Positions 26,808 through 34,945 of a stretch of DNA of 64,000 nt are shown in pieces; positions within the stretch are counted from its first letter, which is position 1; every line of letters starts with the position of its first letter. The notes beneath the pieces are model-generated. The model did not search any database. It saw nothing but the letters and a program-made list of their open reading frames with translations, and was not told the origin of the DNA. Position numbers and translations under genes: made by a program. This DNA comes from Bacteroidota bacterium (lineage in GTDB: Bacteria > Bacteroidota > Bacteroidia > Sphingobacteriales > Sphingobacteriaceae), in contig JAEXHI010000031.1 in NCBI GenBank assembly GCA_023450085.1, forward strand, positions 62,001-126,000, given 5' to 3'.

Positions 26808-27083
26808 GTTGGGTTTATTTTGATTTGAAAAAGCACTTTATTGCTGTTTACTTCCGCAAGTCCCGCTTTTCATTACAATCTTTTTTGTGGCAGCCAGTGC
26901 CTTTCATTTCCTATCATCTTTAATTTGTGGAAGGATAACAATCGCAAAAATGCCTCGACAGGCTCAGCGTGACAAACAAAAAGGATTTCCATTTCAATCG
27001 GGTTTAGTTTACAAAAAGCAAGCCTACTTACCTAACTGGCTTGGGCTCATTCCTAAATGATACAGCCGGTACGGTGTGCCATG

Positions 27084-27166
27084 AGACTTACGAAGTTTTA
27101 GAAACTTCGTAAGTCTGTAAATAGCCAATAAAAAAACCTCACAGGTTTTAAAAACCTGCGAGGTTT
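27084..27166. repeat. Two adjacent perfect hairpins in a gene-free stretch
   Basis: First: 15-bp perfect stem AGACTTACGAAGTTT (27084-27098) with 27102-27116, 3-nt loop. Second: AAACCTCACAGGTTTT with AAAACCTGCGAGGTTT (27134-27166), one mismatch. The second belongs to a family seen again at 61208-61242. The whole gap 26808-27308 has no gene; it also holds a partial REP-like arm at about 26943-26972 and CTAGTTCCTAATCACTAG-type units at about 27280-27305. Confidence 0.8.
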
Positions 27167-27308
27167 GATATCATATTTTATCTCTTGAAGGGTTAGGGCT
27201 GGTCGAGATGAGGTCAAGAAAAAAGACACCGTACAGCTAGAAAAGTCAATTTCCAACTACTGAAAACTAATTCCTAACTACTAGTTCCTAATCACTAGTT
27301 CCTAGCTC

Positions 27309-27998
27309 CTAAAAAGAAATCTCTTTACCGAAAAGCTTATTGTATTTACGTTTATCGAATTTGTAAAGGGTAGCTGCACGGAATGAAACGCCACGTTGCT
27401 TTTCTTCCAGTTCTTTCAGTACTTTAAAGCTCAATATTTTCTTCCTGAAGTTACGTTTATCCAATTTTTTGCCCAAAATCAGTTCGTAAACACTTTGAAC
27501 TTGGGTAAGGGTAAACTTCTCTGGCAGCAATTCAAAAGCTAAAGGCAAATGCTTAATCCTACGTTTAATTTTTTCGAGACCTTTATTTAAAATGTGCTGA
27601 TGGTCAAAAGCTAGCTTTGGCAAATCGGCCACGTTAATCCATTGTGCTTTTTTAGCATAATTGCTCAAAGGCTTTAGCGGCTTTTCGCCTCCTAAACGCA
27701 ACATGGCATAATAAGCCACAGAGATTACCCTACCCTGCGGATGTCGCTCAACATCGCCAAAGGCATAATATTGTTCCATGTAGATATCGCTCAGTCCAGT
27801 GAGTTCTTTTAAAATACGCTGGGCCGATTGGTCTACGCTTTCGTCCTTATTTACCAAGTTACCAGGCAATGCCCACCAATCCTTGAAAGGCTCTTCATTT
27901 CTCTCGATCAACAATATCTTGAGTTCGCTGCCATCGAAACCGAAAAGCACACAATCTATAGATACTGCAAAGTCAAAACCGGGGGTTATTTCTGTCAA
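27309..27998 (-). CDS. NUDIX-type transcriptional regulator (NrtR/AraR-like)
   Basis: A 229-residue protein with an N-terminal NUDIX fold (about 8-140) and a C-terminal winged-helix domain (about 150-229, LPEKFTLTQVQSVYELILGKKLDKRNFRKKI). The NUDIX box is degenerate: in GNLVNKDESVDQSAQRILKELTG the RE pair reads RI and the EExG part reads ELTG, so metal-dependent hydrolysis is unlikely. That pattern is known from NrtR- and AraR-type regulators that bind a sugar or nucleotide ligand and repress transcription. Start is a TTG at 27998; there is no in-frame ATG after the preceding stop. It is divergent from pfkA, and the shared gap holds a predicted operator, so autoregulation and control of sugar genes are likely but inferred. 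Confidence 0.85.
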   Translation of the reverse strand: MTEITPGFDFAVSIDCVLFGFDGSELKILLIERNEEPFKDWWALPGNLVNKDESVDQSAQRILKELTGLSDIYMEQYYAFGDVERHPQGRVISVAYYAMLRLGGEKPLKPLSNYAKKAQWINVADLPKLAFDHQHILNKGLEKIKRRIKHLPLAFELLPEKFTLTQVQSVYELILGKKLDKRNFRKKILSFKVLKELEEKQRGVSFRAATLYKFDKRKYNKLFGKEISF

Positions 27999-28081
27999 AG
28001 CAATGATTTAAAATGTTCCTAATTCGAAACAAAATAAAGACACTTATTTCGTTAATTCATAAAATTTTTGAAAAAAAATTA

Positions 28082-28104
28082 CTTAGTGTAAAAAATACAC
28101 GTTA
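28082..28104. promoter_or_regulatory. Predicted operator (CTTAGTGTA-N5-TACACGTTA), copy 2
   Basis: Arms 28082-28090 and 28096-28104 around AAAAA. It lies directly upstream of a -7-like box TATATTCG (28103-28110) of pfkA, so a bound protein would cover the promoter spacer. It is also 84 bp upstream of the NUDIX-regulator start on the other strand. Confidence 0.75.
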
Positions 28105-28120
28105 TATTCGTATAATCAGA

Positions 28121-29110
28121 ATGAAACCAAATATCAAGAACATAGCAGTACTGACCTCAGGAGGCGATGCTCCAGGCATGAATGCCTGCATTAGAGCTGT
28201 TGTGCGTACCGGAATCTACCATGGTAAAAACATGTTCGGTGCCATACAAGGCTACCAAGGTCTAATCAATAATAACATCATTCCAATGAATGCCCGCTCT
28301 GTAAGCAACATTTTACACATGGGCGGAACCATCTTAAAAACGGCCAGGTGTTTGGAGTTTAAAGAAGATGCGGGAATGGAAATTGCCTTTAAGAATTTAA
28401 AGGAAAAAGAAATTGACGGATTAGTGGTGATTGGCGGCGACGGCACCTTTACAGGAGCCAAAAGATTCGGCGAAAAATTCGGCATCAATGTGATTGGTGT
28501 ACCGGGAACCATAGATAACGACCTTTACGGTTCTGACTTTACTTTGGGTTACGACACGGCCATTAACACCGTGATTGAGGCCATCGATAAAATCAGAGAT
28601 ACCGCAGACTCACACGACAGGTTATTCTTTGTAGAAGTAATGGGCCGCGACTCTGGCTGTATTGCTTTACGCAGTGCCATTGCCAGCGGAGCCGAGGCTG
28701 TATTATTACCAGAAAGAGAAACTTCCTTAAAGGAATTGATCACCAAACTTAAAGCAGGTGCTTCTACCAAAAAATCGTCAAGCATTGTAATTGTTTCCGA
28801 AGGGAACAAATATGGTGGCGCTTACGACATTGCCAAGGCTGTGAAACGCAAGTTTACCCATTACGATACCAAAGTGACCATTTTAGGACACTTGCAACGT
28901 GGTGGTAGCCCTAGTGGTTTCGACAGGATTTTGGGAAGCCGTTTAGGTTTTGCCGCAACCAATGCACTTATTGCTGGCGAAAGTATGAAGATGGTAGGCC
29001 TAAAGGGAAATGCAATAGGTTTAACCTCATTAAGCGAGGCCCTAAGCGGATTAAGTAACTACAAGCTGGAAGATGACTTGCTTGAAATGACTCATGTTTT
29101 ATCCATATAG
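28121..29110 (+). CDS. pfkA: 6-phosphofructokinase
   Basis: A 329-residue ATP-dependent phosphofructokinase that commits fructose-6-phosphate to glycolysis. Seen: IAVLTSGGDAPGMNACIRAVVRTG, GGDGTFTGAKRF, the catalytic PGTIDNDLYGSDFTLGYDTA, and VEVMGRDSGCIAL. Normal length for the PfkA family. The frame extends to an ATG at 28013, but this would include the operator and promoter, and family alignment supports ATG 28121. First gene of a presumed pfkA - kinase-like - gapdh run: the next gene starts 7 bp after its stop. Confidence 0.96.
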   Translation: MKPNIKNIAVLTSGGDAPGMNACIRAVVRTGIYHGKNMFGAIQGYQGLINNNIIPMNARSVSNILHMGGTILKTARCLEFKEDAGMEIAFKNLKEKEIDGLVVIGGDGTFTGAKRFGEKFGINVIGVPGTIDNDLYGSDFTLGYDTAINTVIEAIDKIRDTADSHDRLFFVEVMGRDSGCIALRSAIASGAEAVLLPERETSLKELITKLKAGASTKKSSSIVIVSEGNKYGGAYDIAKAVKRKFTHYDTKVTILGHLQRGGSPSGFDRILGSRLGFAATNALIAGESMKMVGLKGNAIGLTSLSEALSGLSNYKLEDDLLEMTHVLSI

Positions 29111-29117
29111 CGAAAAG

Positions 29118-29960
29118 ATGATAGCAGTAGTATATAGTGGTTCTAAAAACGCTTGTTGGAAAATCTCTCAGGATGGTAAAACCATGATCGAAACACACAC
29201 CGCAGGCATTAACCCTTGCTTTAACGATCCGAAGCAAACCCTTCAAATCCTGAGCAAAAACATTACACTGATTCATAATGCCGAAAGCATCAAGAAAATT
29301 TATGTTTTTGCCGCTGGTGCTTCCGCTAAGGAAAAACAAGAAGAACTGGCCAATACCTTGGCGCAGTTTTTTGTGAACAGCAAAATAAAGGTAAAGGATG
29401 ATTTATACGGTGCTGCCATTGCGGCCTGTCATGATCAAACTGGCATTGTAGGCATTTTGGGCAGTGGTGCCAATTGCGCTTACTATAATGGCAAAAAGCC
29501 CGAAAAGAACAATTATGGTCTTGGTTACATCTTGGCCGATGAGGGTTCTGCCAATTACTTCGGCAAAATGTTGCTGAAAAACTTTTTGGAAGACAAACTT
29601 CCAGCCGATTTAAAAACAAAAATCGAATCTCAATACCATCTAGACCGTCCAAGTATTTTGGAACGTGTTTATAGGAAGCCACAGGTACAAACCTATTTGG
29701 CTTCTTTCCTCGACTTCTACCTCGAAAACAGAAACCACAAATTCATTCAGCAGTTAGTAACGCAAGGCTTTGAAAAGTACTTTAGCACTTACATACTGCC
29801 TACCCTAGAAAAACATCCCAACGAAGCATTACATTTTGTGGGTTCAGTAGCCGGACATTTCCAAGATCAACTCCGAGAAGTGGCCAGCGGGCACGGCATT
29901 AACATTATGTCGGTCACCAGAGAACCCATACACAACATTTTGAACTATTACACCAATTAA
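29118..29960 (+). CDS. Degenerate GlcNAc-kinase-like (BadF family) protein
   Basis: A 280-residue paralogue of the kinase at 25907-26758, recognisable by VGILGSGANCAYY, LGYILADEGSANYFGKMLL and the C-terminal LHFVGSVAGHFQDQL. The phosphate-1 loop is changed: where the intact copy has ADGGSTKT, this one has VYSGSKNA, so the catalytic Asp is replaced by Tyr and the Thr pair is lost. Phosphotransfer is therefore doubtful; a ligand-sensing or regulatory role is possible. It starts 7 bp after pfkA, so the two are co-transcribed. The frame can be read from an ATG at 29094 overlapping pfkA, but ATG 29118 aligns with the paralogue. Confidence 0.85.
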   Translation: MIAVVYSGSKNACWKISQDGKTMIETHTAGINPCFNDPKQTLQILSKNITLIHNAESIKKIYVFAAGASAKEKQEELANTLAQFFVNSKIKVKDDLYGAAIAACHDQTGIVGILGSGANCAYYNGKKPEKNNYGLGYILADEGSANYFGKMLLKNFLEDKLPADLKTKIESQYHLDRPSILERVYRKPQVQTYLASFLDFYLENRNHKFIQQLVTQGFEKYFSTYILPTLEKHPNEALHFVGSVAGHFQDQLREVASGHGINIMSVTREPIHNILNYYTN

Positions 29961-30030
29961 TAAAACAATGAAACAGTTTTGAACCTCTTCAGGGCAGTTT
30001 CATTACCATTAAAACAAAAAATAAATAAAG

Positions 30031-31029
30031 ATGAAAATAGGAATTAACGGATTTGGCCGTATTGGCCGTCTAGCCTTTAGAGCCGCTGTAAAACGTAACG
30101 ATATCGAAGTAGTTGGTATTAACGATTTAGTGGAGCCAGATTACATGGCTTACATGTTAAAATATGACTCTACCCACGGTAAATTCGATGGAACCGTAGA
30201 AGTAAAAGATGGTAATTTAGTAGTTAACGGAAAAACAATCCGCGTTACTGCTGAGAAAGATCCTGCAAACTTGAAATGGAATGAAGTAGGTGCTGAAGTA
30301 GTAATCGAATCTACTGGCTTGTTCTTAACTCAGGAAACTGCTCAAAAACACATCGATGCTGGTGCTAAAAAAGTAATCATGTCTGCTCCTGCTAAGGACG
30401 ACACCCCTACTTTTGTAATGGGCGTAAACCACAAAGAATTAAAAGCAGATCAAAACATCGTTTCTAACGCTTCATGTACTACTAACTGTTTAGCGCCAAT
30501 TGCTAAAGTATTACACGATAAATATGGTATTTTAGAAGGTTTAATGACTACTGTTCACGCGGTAACTGCTACTCAAAAAACAGTTGATGGTCCTTCGGCT
30601 AAAGACTGGAGAGGTGGCCGTGGTGGTTTCTCTAACATCATCCCTTCTTCTACTGGTGCTGCTAAAGCGGTAGGTTTAGTATTGCCTTCATTAAAAGGTA
30701 AATTAACCGGTATGTCGTTCCGTGTACCAGTTGCTGATGTTTCTGTAGTAGATTTAACCGTTCGTTTAGAAAAAGGTGCTTCATACGAAGAAATCAAAGC
30801 TGCAATGAAAGAAGCTTCTGAAGGCGAATTGAAAGGTATTTTAGGTTACACTGAGGATGAAGTTGTTTCTTCAGATTTCTTAGGTGATGCTCGTACTTCA
30901 ATCTTTGATGCTAAAGCTGGTATCTCTTTGAGCGATAACTTTGTAAAAGTTGTTTCTTGGTACGATAACGAGTGGGGTTACTCAAACAAAATCATCGACT
31001 TAGCTCAAGAAGTAGGTAAGTTTATTTAA
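30031..31029 (+). CDS. gapA: Glyceraldehyde-3-phosphate dehydrogenase, NAD type
   Basis: A 332-residue class I GAPDH, which oxidises glyceraldehyde-3-phosphate to 1,3-bisphosphoglycerate. Seen: NGFGRIGRLAFRAA, INDL with Asp32 (NAD preference), catalytic Cys149 in SNASCTTNCLAP, and NEWGYSNKIIDL near the C-terminus. Codon use is the most biased in the window (GCT, GGT, GTA), as expected for a highly expressed gene. It follows the pfkA pair with a 70-bp gap that contains an 8-bp stem (AATGAAAC / GTTTCATT) but no clear promoter. Confidence 0.97.
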   Translation: MKIGINGFGRIGRLAFRAAVKRNDIEVVGINDLVEPDYMAYMLKYDSTHGKFDGTVEVKDGNLVVNGKTIRVTAEKDPANLKWNEVGAEVVIESTGLFLTQETAQKHIDAGAKKVIMSAPAKDDTPTFVMGVNHKELKADQNIVSNASCTTNCLAPIAKVLHDKYGILEGLMTTVHAVTATQKTVDGPSAKDWRGGRGGFSNIIPSSTGAAKAVGLVLPSLKGKLTGMSFRVPVADVSVVDLTVRLEKGASYEEIKAAMKEASEGELKGILGYTEDEVVSSDFLGDARTSIFDAKAGISLSDNFVKVVSWYDNEWGYSNKIIDLAQEVGKFI

Positions 31030-31056
31030 TCGCAATATCCCAACCAAAATAGTAAA

Positions 31057-31086
31057 GGCGGTATCCTAGGGTACTGCTTTTTTGTT
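31057..31086 (+). terminator. Rho-independent terminator after gapA
   Basis: Stem GCGGTA / TACTGC with an 8-nt loop (one G-U pair) and a long T run, 28 bp after the stop. Confidence 0.8.
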
Positions 31087-31132
31087 TTTATGGATATTCC
31101 TATCCTCTATCTCCGCCATTCCTTCTCGCCTG

Positions 31133-31560
31133 CCATTCCGCTCCTTTACTGTCATTCCGAATGCAGTGAAGACCGCAAAGCAGCTACGAAGTAAATCTCC
31201 TCCAGCAACCAAAACCGTAAACATGAAGAAGCAAATCCCCAGCCCTATCCTTTATAAGATCCTTCGTTGCACTCTGGATGACAAAGCGCCTAACCACCAA
31301 CATGCCACACTGCCCCAATCCCTATTGCTTCCTTCACTCACTATTCCGCACCACTCTTGCCATTCCGCTGCTTTACTGTCATTCCGAACGCAGTGAGGAA
31401 TCTCCTTCAACCATTAAGGCTGTAATAGCGAAACAGCTACAGAATAGTTTTCCAACAATACATTCTAAGAGATCCTTCGCTTCGCTCTGGATGACAAGGA
31501 GCATAATCCGAGCCTTTCGTTACAGAAATATCGGTACAGGTAGCGCTCTGCGTGACGAAT
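31133..31560. repeat. Cluster of REP-like elements
   Basis: At least five arms of one repeat family in both orientations: CATTCCGAATGCAGTGAAGA (about 31152), AAGATCCTTCGTTGCACTCT (about 31256), CATTCCGAACGCAGTGAGGA (about 31379), GAGATCCTTCGCTTCGCTCT (about 31469) and GGTACAGGTAGCGCTCTGCG (about 31533). Adjacent arms are inverted and can pair. No gene is seen in 31087-31900; the remainder contains CAATGAACTA-type units at about 31670-31705. Confidence 0.85.
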
Positions 31561-31918
31561 CAACAATTAACCAGTTAAACGATTAACCAATCCAAATATT
31601 TCTTCTGAAGAGTCGGGACAGGCACTACCGAAGTTTCGTAATCGAAATGACGGACAGAAACGCAACACCCAATGAACAGATGAACTAGTGAACCAATGAA
31701 CTATCCCCCTAATGTTAATTAAAGTTAAATACAATATGAATAAAACAATTTACCGTTGTGCTTCACAATGTGATTTGTATTTTTGCGTTTAAATTATAGT
31801 TTTTGCGGTGGAAAGCTGCAATATTTACAATAATTGACACTACTTTATAGCATGTTCGCATAAACACGCAACACAAAGTCACAGAAGTGTCATAACGAAT
31901 GACAAAATAAAATTTTCT

Positions 31919-31941
31919 TAGTGTATTATTTACACTAAGAA
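31919..31941. promoter_or_regulatory. Predicted operator, copy 3, perfect 9-bp palindrome
   Basis: CTTAGTGTA and TACACTAAG around TTATT: all 9 arm bases pair. Same half-sites and spacing as the copies at 25734-25756 and 28082-28104. It lies over the -33 region of the promoter whose -7 box is at 31952-31959. Confidence 0.75.
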
Positions 31942-31951
31942 AAATAATACC

Positions 31952-31959
31952 TACATTTG
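31952..31959 (+). promoter_or_regulatory. -7 promoter box of the candidate small RNA
   Basis: TACATTTG, an exact TAnnTTTG match, about 10 bp downstream of operator copy 3. Transcription is expected to start near 31965. Confidence 0.65.
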
Positions 31960-31964
31960 TATCG

Positions 31965-32094
31965 TTGGTTTAAGAACCGACATTTGAAAATTAGAAATTC
32001 CTCCTTAATTGGAATAAAGAGCAACCCGTTCATACAGGTTTATATTTGGTTAGAAAGAGAGACAAGTCTGGATGGATTGTCTCTTTTCTTTTTT
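31965..32094 (+). ncRNA. Candidate small regulatory RNA, about 130 nt
   Basis: Bounded by a consensus promoter with a palindromic operator upstream and a strong terminator (AGAGACAA / TTGTCTCT stem, 32058-32084, then about ten mostly T bases). Between them are two further short stems (GGTT..AACC near the 5' end and ATTCC..GGAAT in the middle) and no plausible reading frame with a start codon after the predicted transcription start. It shares its operator type with the GlcNAc kinase and pfkA genes. Alternative: the leader of a gene lost when the accessory region at 32.3 kb was acquired. The prediction rests on signals alone. Confidence 0.5.
32057..32094 (+). terminator. Terminator of the candidate small RNA
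   Basis: 8-bp stem AGAGACAA / TTGTCTCT with an 11-nt loop followed by TTTTCTTTTTT. Confidence 0.85.
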
Positions 32095-32347
32095 ATAGGG
32101 GTTTTGGATTTTATAAGCTACCTTGAGCATTATCAATGGGCATATCCAATCACATAATTACTATAGCCGGCACATAAATGCCTCAGACACCATTAGAAAA
32201 TTCTGTCGTAGCAAATGTTATTGTTCTCCCCTCTGCTAGTATCTCTTATATAGGCTAAGTTCACCTTTTCCAATGACGTATGATTTGTTAAAGACACTGG
32301 AATTGAAACAACATACCACTATCCAAGATTTAATCAATAGCCTTTGA

Positions 32348-32761
32348 TTAGGATGGAGTAGAAAGATTTTTCGATAAACCTAAGCGCTTATTTATGATAT
32401 CTAACGCTTCATGCTCTGTCTTGACAAAGAAATCTTCATCAGACAATACAATACTTTTACACTTATTGCCATATATAACAGCAATAGGCATATCAGTAGA
32501 TAATAATCGTGATATGGTATTATTAATTGTATTACCCCATGAATAATCCAATTCCCGCAAATCGACGATCAGCGACTTAACAAATTCGCGACTAAGGGTA
32601 TAACTCGTCACCTCTTCCATAAAGAAACCATCAGCATTACCCTCGCTTCCTCGCTTGTAGTTACCATAAAACATCAACTTCCCTAGACCATTGCTATCAA
32701 CAGTAAGTTTATATTCAACTGCACTCTTGTTCGGGCTTATATGGTCGAATTGTATTTGCAT
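32348..32761 (-). CDS. Hypothetical protein, 137 aa
   Basis: Not recognised. A cytoplasmic-looking mixed alpha/beta protein: MQIQFDHISPNKSAVEYKLTVDSNG opens with beta-like alternation, and the C-terminal part (FFVKTEHEALDIINKRLGL) is helical. No signal peptide or membrane segment. It is the last gene of the minus-strand accessory run. The 304 bp between it and the next gene (32762-33065) hold no gene that I can support. Size and neighbourhood are like immunity-type genes, but nothing in the sequence proves that. Confidence 0.6.
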   Translation of the reverse strand: MQIQFDHISPNKSAVEYKLTVDSNGLGKLMFYGNYKRGSEGNADGFFMEEVTSYTLSREFVKSLIVDLRELDYSWGNTINNTISRLLSTDMPIAVIYGNKCKSIVLSDEDFFVKTEHEALDIINKRLGLSKNLSTPS

Positions 32762-33065
32762 ACCGCTTCTCTTGGATCCATGGTCAATCTAAATGATTGC
32801 TAAAGATAGTACTTAAAAGATAACGACCATGTCCAAGATACCATTATATGGCTCTATTTAATGGAGCTGTCCAATTTTTTGGTTTGGAATGTTAGATAGA
32901 CTACTAGCTTTGGGCGATATTAAAGAGTGGTTTAAAGGATATAGGTGTTGTCGTTTATGCTCCAATGTTACCTTTTATCAGCTCAACAAGTATAAGTTAA
33001 TGTGCAATGGTTTAGCTTTTAAGAAGTCAGTATTAAGGAAACCTTAACTTCAATCCATTAACGCA

Positions 33066-33542
33066 TCAATCGGGTGGCAACCAACCGCTATTAATATTAT
33101 TAACGATGCTCTTCAATTGTTCAAGAACACCTTCGCTTGTAACATCGATACAGACTACCTTGTCAATTTCATCATCACCTCTAGTGGCAACTGCAATTGC
33201 AAACCACAATCCCTCACCTAAGTCACGATGCACAGTAGTTAGTGGAACACTTTCATAATCAGCAGGAATGCCAGACCTGTCCTCTTGTTCAATCGCTCTA
33301 CGTACAATCTCAGTATCAAATGCCAGCTCGGTTTCTCCTGCAAGCTCGCCCGCACAACAAATATAAGATACATTGCTATCAAGGCTTATTCTTGCTAACC
33401 TGTCAATACATCCACTACCTTCAGTATTAACCATTGTAAACGCACACCAATTATCAGTAGGCAGTGCAGATTCCCATCCGTCATTGCCGATGGTATGGAC
33501 ATAGTATATATCTCTATCGCTTGATGAACCAATCTTTTCCAT
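33066..33542 (-). CDS. Hypothetical protein, 158 aa
   Basis: Not recognised with confidence. Acidic cytoplasmic protein with DGWESALPTDNWCAFTMVNTEG near the N-terminus, a Cys pair in SYICCAGELAGETE and a regular strand/helix pattern (WFAIAVATRGDDEIDKVVCIDV). 17 bp after the HEAT-repeat gene, hence probably the same transcript. May belong to one of the many small families stored with SUKH-type genes; this is context only. Confidence 0.65.
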   Translation of the reverse strand: MEKIGSSSDRDIYYVHTIGNDGWESALPTDNWCAFTMVNTEGSGCIDRLARISLDSNVSYICCAGELAGETELAFDTEIVRRAIEQEDRSGIPADYESVPLTTVHRDLGEGLWFAIAVATRGDDEIDKVVCIDVTSEGVLEQLKSIVNNINSGWLPPD

Positions 33543-33559
33543 AGTACTTCCTTAATCAC

Positions 33560-34294
33560 TTAACCACGTCTGGTCAAAAGGTCAACCCTCTCTCTTGATC
33601 GATCTATGTATTCGTCTGAAACGCCTGTTTTAGTTTTTATATCTTGATTGTTGCATCCTTCTCTAATCATTATTCTTATGAGTACATTGATTGCAACACC
33701 CTTTATATCTTGGTTCCTGCGTTTTAAATGGCGCTCAATAAATGGAATTGATCTAGTTGTACCAACATAACCTAAGGCATTAACCAAAGACCAGATATCA
33801 TCATCGTTTAAAGAAGTAGAGAGCTTATCAATAAGGAACTCCTCAACTTTCTCTTCGTTGTTAGTTAAGGCATTAAAAGCCGCCCTTCTTACACGCCAAT
33901 TACGATGGTTTACAAGTTTATAAAGCTGTAACGTATCGCTGGTCTTGGGCTTGTAAAGTTCTGACAGCCTATTCAATATCTGAACTAGTATACTTACATC
34001 TTTCTCAACTGTAAGCTTACTCAGAAGATAATCAGTAACACTTAGGCTGTTTGTATTCTTAGCATTAAAGCCCAACGCAAAGTAGGCGTTGTTCTTTAAA
34101 TCAGTATCATTCGTTTGCTCAATGATATTTATTAGTTCATCATTTAAACTCGAATTGTTCAAGTCTCTAGCTTCCTCATGAGCGGCCCAAGATATTGTTT
34201 TCTCACTTTCATATATCCCTTCGATTGTAATTTCACCATCCCTATATGAGTCGTTAGACATTCTAGTAATAAGGTCTTGAGCGTAAGTTTTCAT
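33560..34294 (-). CDS. HEAT-repeat protein
   Basis: A 244-residue all-helical protein with HEAT/ARM-type repeats in the central part: TDLKNNAYFALGFNAKN, LVNHRNWRVRRAAFNALTNNEE, DDIWSLVNALGYVGTTRSIPFIERHLKRRNQDIKGVAINVLIRI. The frame is open back to 34366, inside the upstream VOC gene; I choose the ATG at 34294 (MKTYAQDLI), which lies after the VOC stop and has an A-rich leader. HEAT-repeat proteins are frequent in bacterial immunity-type clusters, where they bind partner proteins; the partner is unknown here. Confidence 0.8.
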   Translation of the reverse strand: MKTYAQDLITRMSNDSYRDGEITIEGIYESEKTISWAAHEEARDLNNSSLNDELINIIEQTNDTDLKNNAYFALGFNAKNTNSLSVTDYLLSKLTVEKDVSILVQILNRLSELYKPKTSDTLQLYKLVNHRNWRVRRAAFNALTNNEEKVEEFLIDKLSTSLNDDDIWSLVNALGYVGTTRSIPFIERHLKRRNQDIKGVAINVLIRIMIREGCNNQDIKTKTGVSDEYIDRSRERVDLLTRRG

Positions 34295-34322
34295 TTTTCT
34301 AATATCAAACTTTAAATTTTCA

Positions 34323-34670
34323 TTAATGCTTCTTATACAATTCCACTTTTCTTCCATCCAAATCACTTACGACCGTCATGTAACCGAATTCAGTAGAAAC
34401 AGGCTCGTTTATGGATAGGCCTTTGCTGTTCAGCAGTTCCAATACAGATTCAAACTCGTCAATTGCAAATCCTAGGCGAAGATGTTTATCGGCTTCAGCT
34501 TGACGCTTAGTTAATGGATAGATTTCCAAGGTCGTGTTACCAACCATAGCAGCGTAATGATAAGGAGAGTTTCCATGTTTGTGATACTCGAATGCTAAAC
34601 CTAACCAGCTGTAAAACTCTGCAAGCTTTTCGGGCTCGGCTGTACGGATAACAATAAGTCTTATTTCCAT
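34323..34670 (-). CDS. VOC-family (glyoxalase/bleomycin-resistance fold) protein
   Basis: A 115-residue protein of the vicinal-oxygen-chelate fold: EIRLIVIRTAEPEKLAEFYSWLGLAFEYHKHG, TLEIYPLTKRQAE, LRLGFAIDEFESVLELL, and VVSDLDGRKVELYKK at the end, with Glu in the usual last metal position. Its start overlaps the membrane-protein gene upstream by 10 bp, which shows operon coupling. The substrate cannot be inferred. Confidence 0.85.
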   Translation of the reverse strand: MEIRLIVIRTAEPEKLAEFYSWLGLAFEYHKHGNSPYHYAAMVGNTTLEIYPLTKRQAEADKHLRLGFAIDEFESVLELLNSKGLSINEPVSTEFGYMTVVSDLDGRKVELYKKH

Positions 34671-34945
34671 CCCTTTAGTATACTTAAATAATCATCTACA
34701 AAGAATAAGAAAAGCAGTCCTAGAATGAATACTGTGAATACACTGATAAATCCAGCCGACACCTTTTCCTTACTTCTGACAAACCTTACAAACACCACTA
34801 TAAAGTGAACGATTAGGCAAAGTATCGTCAGTGCACCAAATAAGATATCGGTACCACCTTGCCTATTAAGAAGAAGCAAATTTGCAAACATAAAGTAAGC
34901 TAAGAAAATCCCTAACTGTACCAGTACCGACTTTACAAATTTCAT
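34661..34945 (-). CDS. Small membrane protein, 94 aa
   Basis: Three predicted membrane helices: FVKSVLVQLGIFLAYFMFANLLLL, ILFGALTILCLIVHFIVVFVRF and VSAGFISVFTVFILGLLFLFF. No family recognised. It overlaps the Zn-ribbon gene upstream by 4 bp and the VOC gene downstream by 10 bp, so all are translationally coupled. Multi-span small proteins of this sort occur in immunity-type gene stores, but function is unknown. Confidence 0.7.
   Translation of the reverse strand: MKFVKSVLVQLGIFLAYFMFANLLLLNRQGGTDILFGALTILCLIVHFIVVFVRFVRSKEKVSAGFISVFTVFILGLLFLFFVDDYLSILKGWK

Noticed and set aside
31057..31560. tRNA or attachment site at the island edge
   Set aside because: I found no cloverleaf or tRNA 3' end near 31-32 kb or 53.5 kb, and no integrase, so the mode of acquisition is unresolved.
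31957..32157. 66-aa open frame across the candidate RNA
   Set aside because: It begins inside the promoter box and runs through the terminator hairpin; no family resemblance.
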